Shown here piece after piece: positions 28,201 through 43,200 of a stretch of 64,000 bases of DNA. The position numbers and the translations under genes are program-made. The first letter of the stretch is position 1. Every line of letters starts with the position of its first letter. Below the pieces are notes generated by a model. The model had not been told where the DNA came from. It did not search any database and was given only the letters and a program-made list of their open reading frames with translations. This stretch comes from Morinoia aosen (taxonomy: Eukaryota; Arthropoda; Malacostraca; Amphipoda; Talitridae), in the NCBI GenBank assembly GCA_030386875.1, contig CM059566.1, positions 43,870,068-43,934,067 on the forward strand. The letters run 5' to 3'.

Positions 28201-31200
28201 AGCCCCTAGATTAACGGAAGTACTTTTCACTGATTGACTCAGAGCCCCATCAGTAGTATACATTCCAGACCGCCGGAAATGAACCACTCACGGGAAAGTC
28301 ATCCGTATCAAAGGTTAGCTGCTTCTTTTGGCAGCTAGAGAAAGCGCATCTATCAAGGACTACTCAATGTCCTTGACTACCCCTTGTCATCTATGTACAA
28401 TTGCTGGGATATTCACTGAGGAAGTTTCACAACATTTAACTTGAAGAGATACGTTTGCAGCATTCCCGGGAACGGCTCAGTGAAACTACATGTTCGGTAC
28501 GCGAGAAATACCCGAACTTCATTCTACAGGAAAGCCACTTGAAAACTAGAGTGAAAGTTAGTAGATAATGCGATGAAGGAGATAAGCTGCAGACCTCCAC
28601 ACGTTGCGAGGTTGTTGCAGGTGTACGATGTACAAAATAAGACAGGTGCAGGTTAGCAAGCTACCTCAGTCGGTACTTCTTCAGAAGCCAGAACTAAAGA
28701 GCACTCAAGTTGATCGAGATACGGAGGCACTATAGGGCAATGTTCCTGTATGATCCATGCCCATCGACTCGCGTACTAAAATGCTAATTGCATGAAGTTA
28801 TGACGTTGAATGCTCTAAAGTGTAGCTTGGGAAAGGATGTTTAAAGGGAAGTCTGCTACTGTAGGTTGGGTGACTACGATAACTCGTGGGAAATTCCAAA
28901 GGAAATATGTTTTTGTGAAGTAGCAAAAAGACACGCTAGCATTCTTGGTGACTAGAGCGTAAGAGCTTCCATATCAGCCAAGAATGAGGTGAAAACTGCA
29001 CTGAAAGAAATAAAATAGGATAAACAAAACAGTACTAACCAAGTAAAACTATCTCTCTGGAAGCAGATGTACGGTATCTTAAAAGTTCACGGAAAATATG
29101 TAGTAAGGCTCATAGCCAATCAATTCGATACTGCGATAATATAGATAGTTCAGTGATCATTTCAAAAGAACGTGAAATTTTGATTTCTGAATCATTCAAC
29201 AGCGCATCAACATGCCTTTTTAAGTTTGAAGCGAAAAAAACTGCAATGAAAAATTGTTTCTTCATTATGAAACTAAATAACAAAACATTTATTGTTTGAT
29301 TCGAAAAGTAAGAATAAGGAATTTCCTTCATTAAAATAAGTTTTCCTACACCTCTGAGTACAAATTACAAAAATATATGGAAAAAATTATACTTTGCGTG
29401 AGAAAAAAATCAGTACAGCGGCTTACGAAGTGTCGGCTCTCCAAAATCAAATCAACGGAAACGCGCAAGTGTAAGCAGAAATGTCATATACAAGAGAATT
29501 GAGAATGTGAAGTGATATTACAAGAGAGGTCGAAAACAGTAAATAAATTGAAGTAGAATCTCAATAATAATAATAAATATAATAAATATAATAATAATAA
29601 AGATACTCGTATAAAAAATGGTTAATACTACCGGATCTATCGGGCATGTTGCAAGCCCCTCCTGTGGGCAGAACAGAAAGCTAGGTCAATGATGACTCGT
29701 TAGTCCCGGCCTGGGCGCGACACAAGCGACACTCACCGTATCAGAAATTCTCGCACCAAACATAAACGATCGCCACTAATGTCTTTTTTGGAGTGGGTGG
29801 TTTATTTCAGTAGAAAACTTTTCATCTGAGGATGATAGGTTTGACGAAACACATTTTTGATAACTTCTAAGAATCATGACTATTTGAACATCGTGGTCTC
29901 TCTTTAATCAGAAAGGAAAAGTCAATCGAATATCCGTAGCAGACTGCGGCGATCTCGTAGATCATCGGCCATTTGAATGAAAGCTTTCGGCGATCAAACT
30001 TTAATTTCTGATAAGGTAGAAAGGGCTCTAGCTCCCCATGCAGTCGTACTTTATCGTTGGAAAGGCGTTAATATGACGGAAAGAACAATACATCGCTCTA
30101 ATGTTCTATTTACTATCGCACAGCTAAGTTCGCCGTCACCGCGATCTCGTACTCGTAATCTGGAGTCATAACAAATATGAAAAAAATGATAAAAATCAAC
30201 TTTGCGTTCATGAAGCAGTCTCTTTCTTGTCTAATATTTATTAAAATAATTTCGAATAGCGTAACGACCAATGAAAGATTGAGTAGGAGTGAATCTTTCT
30301 TTTCGAAACGGGAGTTTCAATTCACCAACGAAAACAAAATCATTGATGAAAATGTAGTTCCCAATTTTCTCATTCGACTCCAACGTCACTTCATAATTTT
30401 AGACTAAACTCTCCGCTATGCAACAATTAGTTATCAGTCACGTAAATTTGGAACAAAATTCTGACACTTAGTGCTTAAAATTGTGTTATTCTGATGCTTC
30501 GGCGTTTACGCTGTTGGCAATGGTGGCGCAAGCTCACAGCATCGTAAATGCGACACGGGCGCTGCAATTGAGTCTGGCAGTCACTATCACAGTTCTGATC
30601 GAAGAGATGAGACAATTTGTCGATGAGAAAGGAAAGTTCAGAGTGAAGCTAGCTAGCACTGTACGATACTCATTTGGCTTGTTGGAAGCCAGATGACTGG
30701 TTTGTAAATCGCGGTCACTACGACAATAATTTTATAATCATTTGAGTCTTCGGCCGTGAATTTAATCTCCATTTTTTCTCTCTCTAAATCGCTCTAGCGA
30801 ACCGCCTGTGCGAGCGTATAACTTTGACTCATGACGTATCACGCCTCAACAACGATAAAGTTGGACTGCAGTACATCTGCCGTGTGGCTGCTAGGTTTAG
30901 TACTCTCATGCTACGGCTGCCGGAAGGGGGACAGACTTGGAGGATCACGTGGGAACGAAAGATTTTAGCATTGAAGAAGAAATTTTTAGCTAGAGAACTT
31001 GAATCAACAGTAACCTTTCTCGGAAATTACGGTAGTAACAATAATGAATTTTCAAAAGCACACATGTGAATAAAGCTGAGTTGATGAAAGGTTGGTACGA
31101 AGATCAATAATTTTGAATACTTTTCATAACAGCGAACACATGAGACGCATCCTCGAAGCCTTCCCGTACAAATTCTTCCTTCACAAAAGGTACCAACTGA

Positions 31201-34200
31201 CCACTGCATGGAAGCACATAAACTAGTTCGGCCACTGTCTCTCTAGTAGGGAGGGTACGCACACTCAAACATGGACATACGACATTGAGGCACAACATCG
31301 ACATGAAGCGACTAAATGGAACTCCCGCAAAAAGTTGCTGCAAAAAACTCCGTCCGATACAATCCGTCATTCAAGAAGCGCTTGGGAGACGTTTTACAAT
31401 ATGTTTTCATAAATGAACAATAAGGAGCTCTTAAGCACGTTGCTTCTTTGTTTACATTGATTTAGTGGTGAGTGCTTTTTTTTTAATTTCAGCTTCAATT
31501 TTCAGCGATAAAAAAGCTGAGAACGCTATTCCCAAACTTCCAGTTGACAGGATTGCAGCAGACGATATCTGTTTGGCTCGGCTCTCAATTTCCGTTGCAC
31601 ATCTTCTAACTTTCATCGTAAATTTTTATTTGACGTTACGCATGTTAACGTAATATGGATAAAACGAAAGAGAAGAGGACTCTGACAACATCACGCCTAT
31701 TAACTAATCAACGTACTCTTGAGAGTACTCATAAATTCTTGCCTGCAACGCGCCAGGTCTGTAATTACCATGTCATCGCTGCTGCACGCTGCGTTCACTC
31801 TCCAGATTGTTTTATTTGGACATTATGCTTGATTTTTTGAGGTAAAATTCCCGCACAAAGAGCACCCAGCATCTCCCAACCTTGAAGGGTGGTAAGAGAT
31901 TGGGTGCTACTTGAAAAAATGAAGATTATCATTAGAAAAAATCTTGTAGCCCTAAGGTGTTTTTTTAAAGCAAAATAGGAGAGAATGATGAAGCGTTTTC
32001 GTGCTTCAAATTAGCGAAAATTTTCGGTCTTTTATAAAATAAAGCCTCGTTCACAGTATAACCGAACATACAGTTAAGCTGGCGCAGTTTTTATAAAGTT
32101 GGTTCGGATTATTCTGAGAAATTGAAACTATAATTTAGCCGCGGAAGTCGAAGATGTGCAGCAGTTCTTAATAATATTAATTATACTCATTACGAAAAAG
32201 CCGCTATGCAGAGCCTGTCAATTTTCTATACCTTCCTAAAGTGTAAAAAATACAATATTTTTCAAAAGTGAAGGTATGTAAGCCTAGCTAAACAATCTAT
32301 TGGATATAAAAGGTTCTACATTAAAAATAGACACTATAACAAGTAATGGTCATCACTGAGAGGTGATCTACATTTGTGCGGCCAACCCATTCTAAACAAG
32401 GTTGGCAAAAATTTGTCCTACTTTCGGAAAGGGCACTACAGGTCGATGATCTACGCAGCTGCACCTTACCCAGCAACATATCACGCAAGTGGAGAGTGGG
32501 CCACCAGGTTTTGTTACTCAGAGCGAAACAAACACGCACCATCGATGGGGAAAATCCAGACAACGAAGAAAGAACAAATATCATGGTTGTTGAAGTTGAG
32601 ACAAACAGTAACAACAATCATATTGGAACAACAGGCGTCGTCATTCATTTCGGAGTGAACGATATCATTATTGAAGTTGGTACGGATAGGCATCGTGTAA
32701 TGGCACAGCTCCAAGTTCCGATGCTGTTATTGCCTTCTTCTCACGGGCCACACCGTGCATAGTACAGCGAGTGATCCGCGAGTCGATGTCATCACGTCAC
32801 GGCAGGAATCATTGCTGATACGACAAGGACCTTCAATACCTTCCCCAGCATTAGGGTCTGCTAGTGAAAATTTTCCATCGTCGATGCATAGATTCAAGCT
32901 CTTCGAACAACAAATGTTAAAACGTCTGACTTCAAACTAATGAATCCTAACCATCACAAAAACTTTCACCCAACAATGAACCACATTCAAGAGCCGCAGA
33001 TCATCATCAAGGACTGCTTCACGGAAAACCACCAGAGCCACAAGACTTAAGTAGTATATTTCTTTCGTTCCAATCACTGAGTAAAAGTAGGTACCGATCT
33101 TGCTGCGTTTCAAAAGCTAACGCATCCCGGTGACACAGATGCAGAGGAATCCAAGCATACTTCAAGCCAAATTCAAGAGCAATACTTTGTAGATGGAAGG
33201 AAATGCATTATTTGGCCCAGGGCGAGTAGAAGCTTTGATGTACGGCTCATAACGGGCGTATTCAAGGACGTCTTCTCTACCGGAGTAAATTGAGGAAAGT
33301 GTCCAGTGCATGGACGTGTTTGCTTGTGAAAAAGAAATTCTCGCACCGTCACATCCAATTTAAGTGCATAAATTTTGTGAAAATAAAGAACAAGACCCTC
33401 TTTCGGTTCAGGTTTCAAGCGAATAGGTAATACTCATTGGCTGAGGGGGCGAGCGAAGGTGTGCATGATATGTATTTAAAAGGAGGGTGTACGCTCTTCA
33501 AGCGAACCGTTGATGAAAGATGGATTCTATTTGTCGTTCTGAGTGGTGACGAGAGGAATTTCCAGCAGTGAAGACCTTTTTAATATCATGAGCGGTGCAA
33601 TAGTCCTGATCTTTCTTGTTTGAAACTGTTATTGTTGTTCAGTAATTGTGGCCTACGTCGGTGAGGAATAAGTCGGAAGCTTGAGAGACAAAATGAGCCG
33701 TCAGATCATACACAACTTGTGAAACTAAAAAAAATAAACTAGAAAATCAGACCAAAATATGACTCAAAAAATAGAGCTGATTTAAAAAATGTCATGTTAA
33801 ATTATTAGCATTTTAAATCAACAATGATAAACTAATGAGGAATAATATAGATTCAAAGAAAATTAATTTAAGAGCAGAATAATCAAATATGCACAAAAAT
33901 ATACTGGGAAACTAACAAAATAAACAATAAATGGTATGAGAGGGATACACAAGCTACGCTCGGCGTGGATAAAATGACTTTTGGGAGCCAAATAAGAGCA
34001 GGATCCTAAGCCCAAAGCTGACGACAGGTAATTCCTTACATTGAGCACTTTCTCATGGACGAGGTTTGGTTTCTTCTTCCTTAAGACGTTAGGGAATTTT
34101 CTGGCGTTGAAGGTACTGCGATATCCAGTAACGTACTGGGGGTTTTCGTACTGGCTCATCCCATTCAAGTGGCGGTAGTCCCTAGCGCTGAGGTTCCCTA

Positions 34201-37200
34201 CAGCATCTCCAGGAAGCATCACGTCAGGACGGCTATCTTGGCGTCTGCCATGTCGGAAGCGCAGGTTTCCGTTGACGGGCTTCAGGTGTCCGTTGCCAAG
34301 ATGATTACGTCCTTCTTGATATGGGTATAAGTTTGGCAGCAAGCGTTCACTCGGTGATGAGAAGCTCTGCAGAGGGAAGTGTTCAGCATTCAAATTTCTT
34401 TCAGCTTCATCCTCATAGTTGAAAGAGATGCGAGTAACATCTTTCTCTTCGGTGTCACCCAGTGGATTCGCTACTATCTTGGTGTCTGGCAACTTTTTGT
34501 GATAAACTCCAATGTATTTCACAGGTTTTCCATGGTGCGATTTATCAAAGTGAGGTAGGTCACCGTTGCAAACGAAAATGTGATGATCGTCGTCGCCGTC
34601 TGTGGGCGATCGCGCGATGTGTCCCAGCCCATATGTCGTAGGAGCTTCATCGTCAGCCATGCTCGGCCATTTTTCGTTCTCAAAGTAAAAGTCAAGAGGC
34701 TGTGGCTCTCTTCGTGAGGGTTCATGAGTTTTGAATAACAGTGGATGCTCTTCATCCTCAGATAACACTTGTTCATCGCTATTCTGTAATTCATCGCTCT
34801 TTTCCTGTTCTCTTGAGTTTTCATCATCTTTGCATTCGTCTTCAACATCGTCATCAACCGAGTGATTCTCATCGAAAAATTGGACATCATCTTCGTTTCC
34901 TTCTGCTCTCTGGTGAGCGAAAGTAATGCGGAGCAAACGAAAGATAAATAAACAATAAAGTATTTATGACTATTGTTGAGAAATAATATCAAACGAGAAA
35001 AATGAAACAATGTGTACGTTAAGTTGAAAAAACAACAAAAGAAACGAGATTTAAGTAAATCGTTTTGAGATTTATTAGTTAATAAACCAAACATTCTCGT
35101 CGCTCATTACACGCTGAAAAATGCTGAAAGATTGTAAAAAGAAAATGGGATGAAATTAGAACTTAACTCACATCTAAGTGAGACTGGGCACATCACAAAA
35201 TTTGTATAAAAAAAATCATCGACTTTAAGAGTATGGTCCCATGAATTACAACTCGTGATTCATGTCTCTCAAATGATGGCCTTACATGGTGCAATCAATA
35301 CGATGAAAGGGATTATGTTTTTAAACTGAACCTAAACCACACTTCATAAATTATTCTTTCCCTTGAGAAAATTTCCTGTTCAGAAACTTTAATGTGTGGG
35401 ACATTATCAGCAGGGCCCAAAGAACACATGAGTCAATATGAATCGAGTACATTCGAGAACCAATATATATTTGGGCAACTGTCAGATTTCATGAAAGCGA
35501 CGTCGAAAACGCGAAAAAGAGGCGAAGCAAAAACCAGAGGAAGAAGACAGACCTTCAACAGTTACTCATAGCTTAGAATCCGCTCACCATTTTCGAAGAC
35601 AATCATAAATTCACAGACATACAGAATTTCCAGAATTATTGCTGAGGGTATGATACCAACTCTTCTGTTGTTGTGAATGCTGGCACATTTGTGACGAGAA
35701 TCCTGTGCACAGCACAACAATCAGAAGCACACCTGCATCCTGGACAAAATGACTGCGTACACCAACACTCAAGAAACCAACTACGATCGATCTTTAAGAA
35801 AGAACTTGAGGATAATTCTGGTCGAGAATGGGAAATTATGTGAACAACTCAGCAAAGTTCCTTAAAGTTTAATACTGGGCAGAAACAATCTTTGATTCAA
35901 GTCGTGTACACTTATGGCTCAAGACTCAAGTTATTATTAATATAACATCCAATTTTCCAATATCATAAGATCAAAATCATCCGAGGTAGCTGTATACTGT
36001 GTTTTTACAACATCAGTTTTCTCTCAAAATTTTTTGTGATACAAAAATGTGACAGTCCTCGAGAAGATCGCTCAAGAAACGCTGGCTGGACAAGGCAAAT
36101 CCAAAATCAACTACCGCCGCTCAGACTCAATTTCACCAGCGACCCCAGAACATCTGAAGCGTGTCAAGTGTTGTTGAAATAGTCCTGGAATTGCAAAGTT
36201 GCGCTCGTCTTGCTCCAAACGGACGCTGTCAATTGTTACAAATTTAAATGCAGGATCACGTTGGAGTTCGAGTTCCAAAGCGTGAAGATACTAGTGACAC
36301 ACCTAGAAGAAATCTCACCAGAAAATATTTCGAGGCTGTAAAATAAGGTATAAAGAAAGATACAGAGATTATGTGTGCATCGCAGAGTGTATACGTAGCA
36401 GAAACGATTAAATGATGTGAATCGAATATTCATTTCGATATTGCTCGAGAATAACGAGCAGGTAATTAATTGAGTACACAAAGGATAAATTGAATATTAT
36501 TGGACGTTGTATTTGATCACTTACGGTCCCGGTGGGCTGAATTTGACCAAAGCGCGTCGTGTTCCAGTTGTCGAGGATGAGGAGACCCGCGTAAATTTTA
36601 CCCACGGTGAGCTTCTCGTACACGAGCTCTGCAAAGACCCGAGTTTAATTTACCAGTTAAAATTGCTAAAAACTCAATCTAGAGCTAGCAAATAATCCGA
36701 CTTTTCAGTCAGATCGGAGACTGTAAGATGGATATTTAACTGTTGGAACCTGATGAACAGCCAGTAAATGACTTCTATTTCCTGACAGCTTATGATGCAC
36801 AGACCTGATTTTTCACAACGCTTGATTGACCTCATTAATGGCCACACCTGGATGCCTGGTTAGTGTTTTTACATGCAAAAATTCCCAAATTAGTCCGAAA
36901 ATGGGGTCAATCTTATACTCATGCAACATCCAGTCCAATAGCTTACCAATTAGTTCAGAAAAAGGGCCAATTTTAGAGCCTCGCAACATCCAGTCCAAAA
37001 GTTTACAAATTAGTCCAGAAAATGGGCCATTCTTATAGCCTCGCAACGTTCACTAGACGACGGGCAAAACAAAAGGTCGAAAAGCAACTCACTGCACACA
37101 ACCCTCACGTCAGGCTAAGATAATGTCTCGATTACCGTTATCAGGAGGGACGAGGTAATCAATGAGTTTTTTGGACTGCATCGGCCAGATCTTCTTGATG

Positions 37201-40200
37201 GTCTGCCTGAGCTCGAAGTCAGCGGTGTCCATCTCGTGAGGCAGCCGCATCTTGATGGCAAGGTTCTCACGTATGAGGGCGAACAGCGTGGTTGTGAAGT
37301 GGACCTGGTGAGCAAAGCGGACGCTAAAATGCTTGCTTCTACGAGTCTATACTTATACCTACTGATACGAGAAAACTTATACTTTTACCATGGTTACTAG
37401 GGAACTTATTTACCTGGTGAACGAAACAAATTTTCAAATGCCCCAGCATATCAGAGACGCTTAATCCTACACGTGTACTTAAGAAAAATTATCATACTAC
37501 CGAACTTGACCGTTGCGATGAGCCATAACCTGCGCAGGCTACGTACAAAATGACGAACCTTCAAGTTCTCATCGAGCGGCTGGTTCATGCGGATGAGTTT
37601 CTTGTAAGCGAGTCTGTGGGGGCACTTGTTGCCGAAGCCGAGGGGAGGGTCCATGTTGCGCAGCATCTCGTACATGTCCGTGTAGTGTATCCTGCCTCTG
37701 CTCAGGCATGAAGCGTTTGAAAGATTTGACAATTTATTTATCACAAGCGATACTGACACATTTGAACAATTTATTTATCATAAGCGATACAGAGACATTT
37801 TTGACAATTTATTTATCACAAGCGATACAGAGACATTTTAACAATTTATTTATCACAAGCGACACCGACACATTTTAACAATTTATTTATCACAAGCGAT
37901 TCAGAGACATTTTAACAATTTATTTATCACAAGCGATACAGAGACATTTTAACAATTTATTTATCACAAGCGATACAGAGACATTTTAACAATTTATTTA
38001 TCACAAGCGACACCGACACATTTTAACAATTTATTTATCACAAGCGATACAGAGACATTTTAACAATTTATTTATCACAAGCGACACCGACACATTTTAA
38101 CAATTTATTTATCATAAGCGATGCAGAGACATTTTAACAATTTATTTATCACAAGCGATACAGAGACATTTTAACAATTTATTTATCACAAGCGATTCAG
38201 AGACATTTTAACAATTTATTTATCACAAGCGATACAGAGACATTTTAACAATTTATTTACCACAAGCGATACAGAGACATTTTAACAATTTATTTATCAC
38301 AAGCGACACCGACACATTTTAACAATTTATTTATCATAAGCGATACAGAGACATTTTAACAATTTATTTATCATAAGCGATACAGAGACATTTTAACAAT
38401 TTATTTATCATAAGCGATACAGAGACATTTTAACAATTTATTTATCACAAGCGACACCGACACATTTTAACAATTTATTTATCAAAGCGATACAGAGACA
38501 TTTTAACAATTTATTTATCACAAGCGATACAGAGACATTTTAACAATTTATTTATCATAAGCGATACAGAGACATTTTAACAATTTATTTATCATAAGCG
38601 ATACAGAGACATTTTAACAATTTATTCATCACAAGCGATACCGACACATTTTAACAATTTATTTATCACAAGCGATACAGAAACATTAAAACAGATTTAA
38701 CAATTTAAACTATTTGTTTACTTCAAGCGGTACAGTAGTGGAGTGTTTCTTGAGTCTAGTACATTGGTTACATTTGAGTATAGCTAACTGTAGCAGTATC
38801 AACTAAGGAAGGCTAATGGATGAATTTTATCAGAGTATAGTCATAGTAATTACTTTGTAAACACCGAGGTAGTTGACCGTTAAGGTGGAAAATTATTGAT
38901 TGATTTTAAGTTAGTTTTAGCCTCCCGTACCCTAACAATGATGTTCAAAGAGAGGAAGGATGAAGGCACCATTTAGTATGGAGTTAAGGGAACGCGGAAT
39001 CTATCCATAAGGTGTGCAAGTATATATGTATTCAATTTGTGTGTAATAACTTTCGCTTCTACTTCTAATCAACATTAATATGAATACGAGCGCAATTTTT
39101 GCAAGCTGTTTATCATCTTAAGATGACTGAATTTTTTAGCTGACTGAAGATAGTTATGAAATAAATTACTCTTTTCATACTCATAACTCGCAGCTGCATT
39201 GGCCGTTTCAGTAAAAGACACAATGAAATCCCGATATCATTATTTTGTTATACTTTACTCGGGGGCAACCGCTGGATGTGTGAGCGTTAGTGGATGGGAA
39301 GAAAATATTCTAGCGATCTAATATGTAAAAAGAAGCAACTTAAACACTGACATACTTGAATTCCATGCTCGTAAATACAAGTGAATTAACTCACAGCTAA
39401 GCTGTGCATGTCTCATCCCTTATGCAACGATAACACAGTGTCGGATAGTTTTCAGAATAGACAAAACTTACAATTTAAAACATCATCGCGTCATTGAAAG
39501 TGATCTCTCACTGGAACTGCTAGCAAAAAACAATTAAAAATTGCTGCTAATCTTTTCTTACATGAAGCGCAGATAAAATGCAATACTTTGATTCAGGTTA
39601 ATCAAAAATACGTCTTTTTAACGCACTTCAATCGTCATAATTAAATCCGTTCGTGCCAACAATCAAATGAAGAGAAATTAACGTCAAGACGTGACTAACT
39701 CAGCACTGAACACAGCGCGTCGGGTCTAATGTAACTTCTCCTTCATTTAATGATCAAAAGTGTATTTTTGATGAAGTCCAGTAGCCTCTCAATAAATAAC
39801 ATATTGTTTTCTTTGAATTGGTTTTCCGATGTTAAATAAATATAGTTGCTTGAATGGCATTCCTAATTTTTCAGTAAGAACATTTCTTGAATCGTTCGTC
39901 TCATGTCTCAGTAAATATGTTGTGCGAATTGTTCGTTTGATGTCTCTATCAAACTGTTCCTTGAGTGTTACGACTGACGTCTCAATCAATTAACTGTTCG
40001 AATGGTGTGTCTGACGCCTCCACCAGTACATTGTTCCAATGTTGTGTGTCTGACGCCTCCACCAGTACATTATTCCAATTGTGTGTCTGACGCCTCCACC
40101 TGTACATTGTTCCAATGGTAGGTGTCTGATGCCTCCACCAGTACATTGTTCCAATGGTGTATCTGACGCCTCCACCAGTACATTGTTCCAATGTTGTGTG

Positions 40201-43200
40201 TCTGACGCCTCCACCAGTACATTGTTCCAATGTTGTGTGTCTGACGCCTCCACCAGTACATTGTTCCAATGTTGTGTGTCTGACGCCTCCACCAGTACAT
40301 TGTTCCAATGGTGTGTCCGACGCCTCCACCAGTACATTGTTCCAATGGTGTGTGTCTGATGCCTCCACCAGTACATTGTTCCAATGGTGTGTCTGACGCC
40401 TCCACCAGTACATTGTTCCAATGTTGTGTGTCTGACGCCTCCACCAGAACATTGTTCCAATGTTGTGTGTCTGACGCCTCCACCAGTACATTGTTCCAAT
40501 GTTGTGTGTCTGACGCCTCCACCAGTACATTGTTCCAATGGTGTGTCTGACGCCTCCACCAGTACATTGTTCCAATGGTGTGTGTCTGACGCCTCCACCA
40601 GTACATTGTTCCAATGGTGTGTGTCTGATGCCTCCACCAGTACATTGTTCCAATGGTGTGTCTGACGCCTCCACCAGTACATTGTTCCAATGTTGTGTGT
40701 CTGACGCCTCCACCAGTACATTGTTCCAATGTTGTGTGTCTGACACTTCCACCAGTACATTGTTCCAATGGTATGTCTGACGCCTCCACCAGTACATTGT
40801 TCCAATGGTGAGTGTCTGACGCCTCCACCAGTACATTGTTCCAATGTTGTGTGTCTGACGCCTCCACCAGTACATTGTTCCAATGGTGTGTGTCTGACGC
40901 CTCCCCAGTACATTGTTTCAATGGTGTGTGTCTGACGCCTCCACCAGTACATTGTTCCAATGTTGTGTGTTTGACGCCTCCACCAGTACATTGTTCCAAT
41001 GTTGTGTGTCTGACGCCTCCACCAGTACATTGTTCCAATGTTGTGTGTCTGACGCCTCCACCAGTACATTGTTCCAATGGTGTGTGTCTGACGCCTCCAC
41101 TCGTACATTGTTCCAATGTTGTGTGTCTGACCCCTCCACCAGTACATTGTTCCAATGGTGTGTGTCTGACGCCTCCCCAGTACATTGTTCCAATGGTGTG
41201 TGTCTGATGCCTCCACCAGTACATTGTTCCAATGGTGTGTCTGACGCCTCCACCAGTACATTGTTCCAATGGTGTGTGTCTGACGCCTCCACCAGTACAT
41301 TGTTCCAATGTTGTGTGTCTGACGCCTCCACCAGTACATTGTTCCAATGGTGTGTGTCTGACGCCTCCACCAGTACATTGTTCCAATGTTGTGTGTCTGA
41401 CGCCTCCACCAGTACATTGTTCCAATGTTGTGTGTCTGACGCCTCCACCAGTACATTGTTCCAATGGTGTGTGTCTGACGCCTCCACCAGTACATTGTTC
41501 CAATGGTGTGTGTCTGACGCCTCCACCAGTACATTGTTCCAATGGTGTGTGTCTGATGCCTCCACCAGTACATTGTTCCAATGGTGTGTCTGACGCCTCC
41601 ACCAGTACATTGTTCCAATGGTGTGTCTGACGCCTCCACCAGTACATTGTTCCAATGGTGTGTGTCTGACCCCTCCACCAGTACATTGTTCCAATGGTGT
41701 GTGTCTGACCCCTCCACCAGTACATTGTTCCAATGTTGTGTGTCTGACGCCTCCACCAGTACATTGTTCCAATGTTGTGTGTCTGACGCCTCCACCAGTA
41801 CATTGTTCCAATGTTGTGTGTCTGACGCCTCCACCAGTACATTGTTCCAATGGTGTGTGTCTGACGCCTCCACCAGTACATTGTTCCAATGGTATGTCTG
41901 ACGCCTCCACCAGTACATTGTTCCAATGGTGTGTCTGACGCTTCCACCAGTACATTGTTCCAATGGTGTGTGTCTGACGCCTCCACCAGTACATTGTTCC
42001 AATGGTGTGTCTGACGCCTCCACCAGTCCATTGTTCCAATGGTGTGTGTCTGACGCCTCCACCAGTACATTGTTCCAATGGTGTGTGTCTGACGCCTCCA
42101 CCAGTACATTGTTCCAATGGCGTGTGTCTGACGCCTCCACCAGTACATTGTTGCAATGGTGTGTGTCTGACGCCACCACCAGTACATTGTTCCAATGGTG
42201 TGTGTCTGACGCCTCCACCAGTACATTGTTCCAATGGCGTGTGTATGACGCCACCACCAGTTCATTGTTCCAATGTTGTGTGTCTGACGCCTCCACCAGT
42301 ACATTGTTCCAATGGTGTGTGTCTGACGCCTCCACCAGTACATTGTTCCAATGGTGTGTGTCTGACGCCTCCACCAGTACATTGTTCCAATGGCGTGTGT
42401 CTGACGCCACCACCAGTTCATTGTTCCAATGTTGTGTGTCTGACGCCTCCACCAGTACATTGTTCCAATGGTGTGTGTCTGACGCCTCCACAAGTACATT
42501 GTTCCAATGTTGTGTGTCTGACGCCTCCACCAGTATACGAGTACTGTTCCAATGGCGTGTGTCTGACGCCTCCACCAGTACATTGTTCCAATGGCGTGTG
42601 TCTGACGCCACCACCAGTACATTGTTCCAATGGCGTGTGTCTGACGCCTCCACCAGTACATTGTTGCAATGGTGTGTGTCTGACGCCACCACCAGTACAT
42701 TGTTTCAATGGCGTGTGTCTGACACCTCCACCAGTACATTGTTCCAATGGCGTGTGTCTGACGCCTCCACCAGTACTTGTTCCAATGGCGTGTGTCTGAC
42801 GCCTCCACCAGTACATTGTTCCAATGGCGTGTGTCTGACGCCACCACCAGTACATTGTTCCAATGGCGTGTGTCTGACGCCTCCACCAGTACATTGTTGC
42901 AATGGTGTGTGTCTGACGCCACCACCAGTACATTGTTTCAATGGCGTGTGTCTGACACCTCCACCAGTACATTGTTCCAATGGCGTGTGTCTGACGCCTC
43001 CACCAGTACTTGTTCCAATGGTGTGTGTCTGACGCCTCCACCAGTACTTGTTCCAATGGTGTGTGTCTGACGCCACCACCATTACATTGTTCCAATGGCG
43101 TGTGTCTGACGCCTCCACCAGTACATTGTTTCAATGGCGTGTGTCTGACGCCACCACCAGTACATTGTTCAAATGGCGTGTGTCTGACGCCACCACCAGT

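Larger units (their letters stand above)
25156..34039 (-). other. CaV2 intron 10
   Basis: An 8.9-kb intron with microsatellites at 27113 and 29562 and one unassigned open frame at 32376. The 59-codon hydrophobic extension of exon 10 (stop at 33863) lies at its start in gene sense. Confidence 0.75.

Noticed and set aside
33863..34936. Exon 10 as an independent single-exon gene
   Set aside because: Its start ATG lies in intron sequence. A CACCAG acceptor and GTAAGG donor in matching phase fit it into CaV2 much better.
39990..42925. Open frames of 900-951 codons on the minus strand
   Set aside because: They are the 37/39-bp tandem array read through. Overlapping frames on both strands are equally open, frames jump with 2-bp unit-length changes, and there are no domains.
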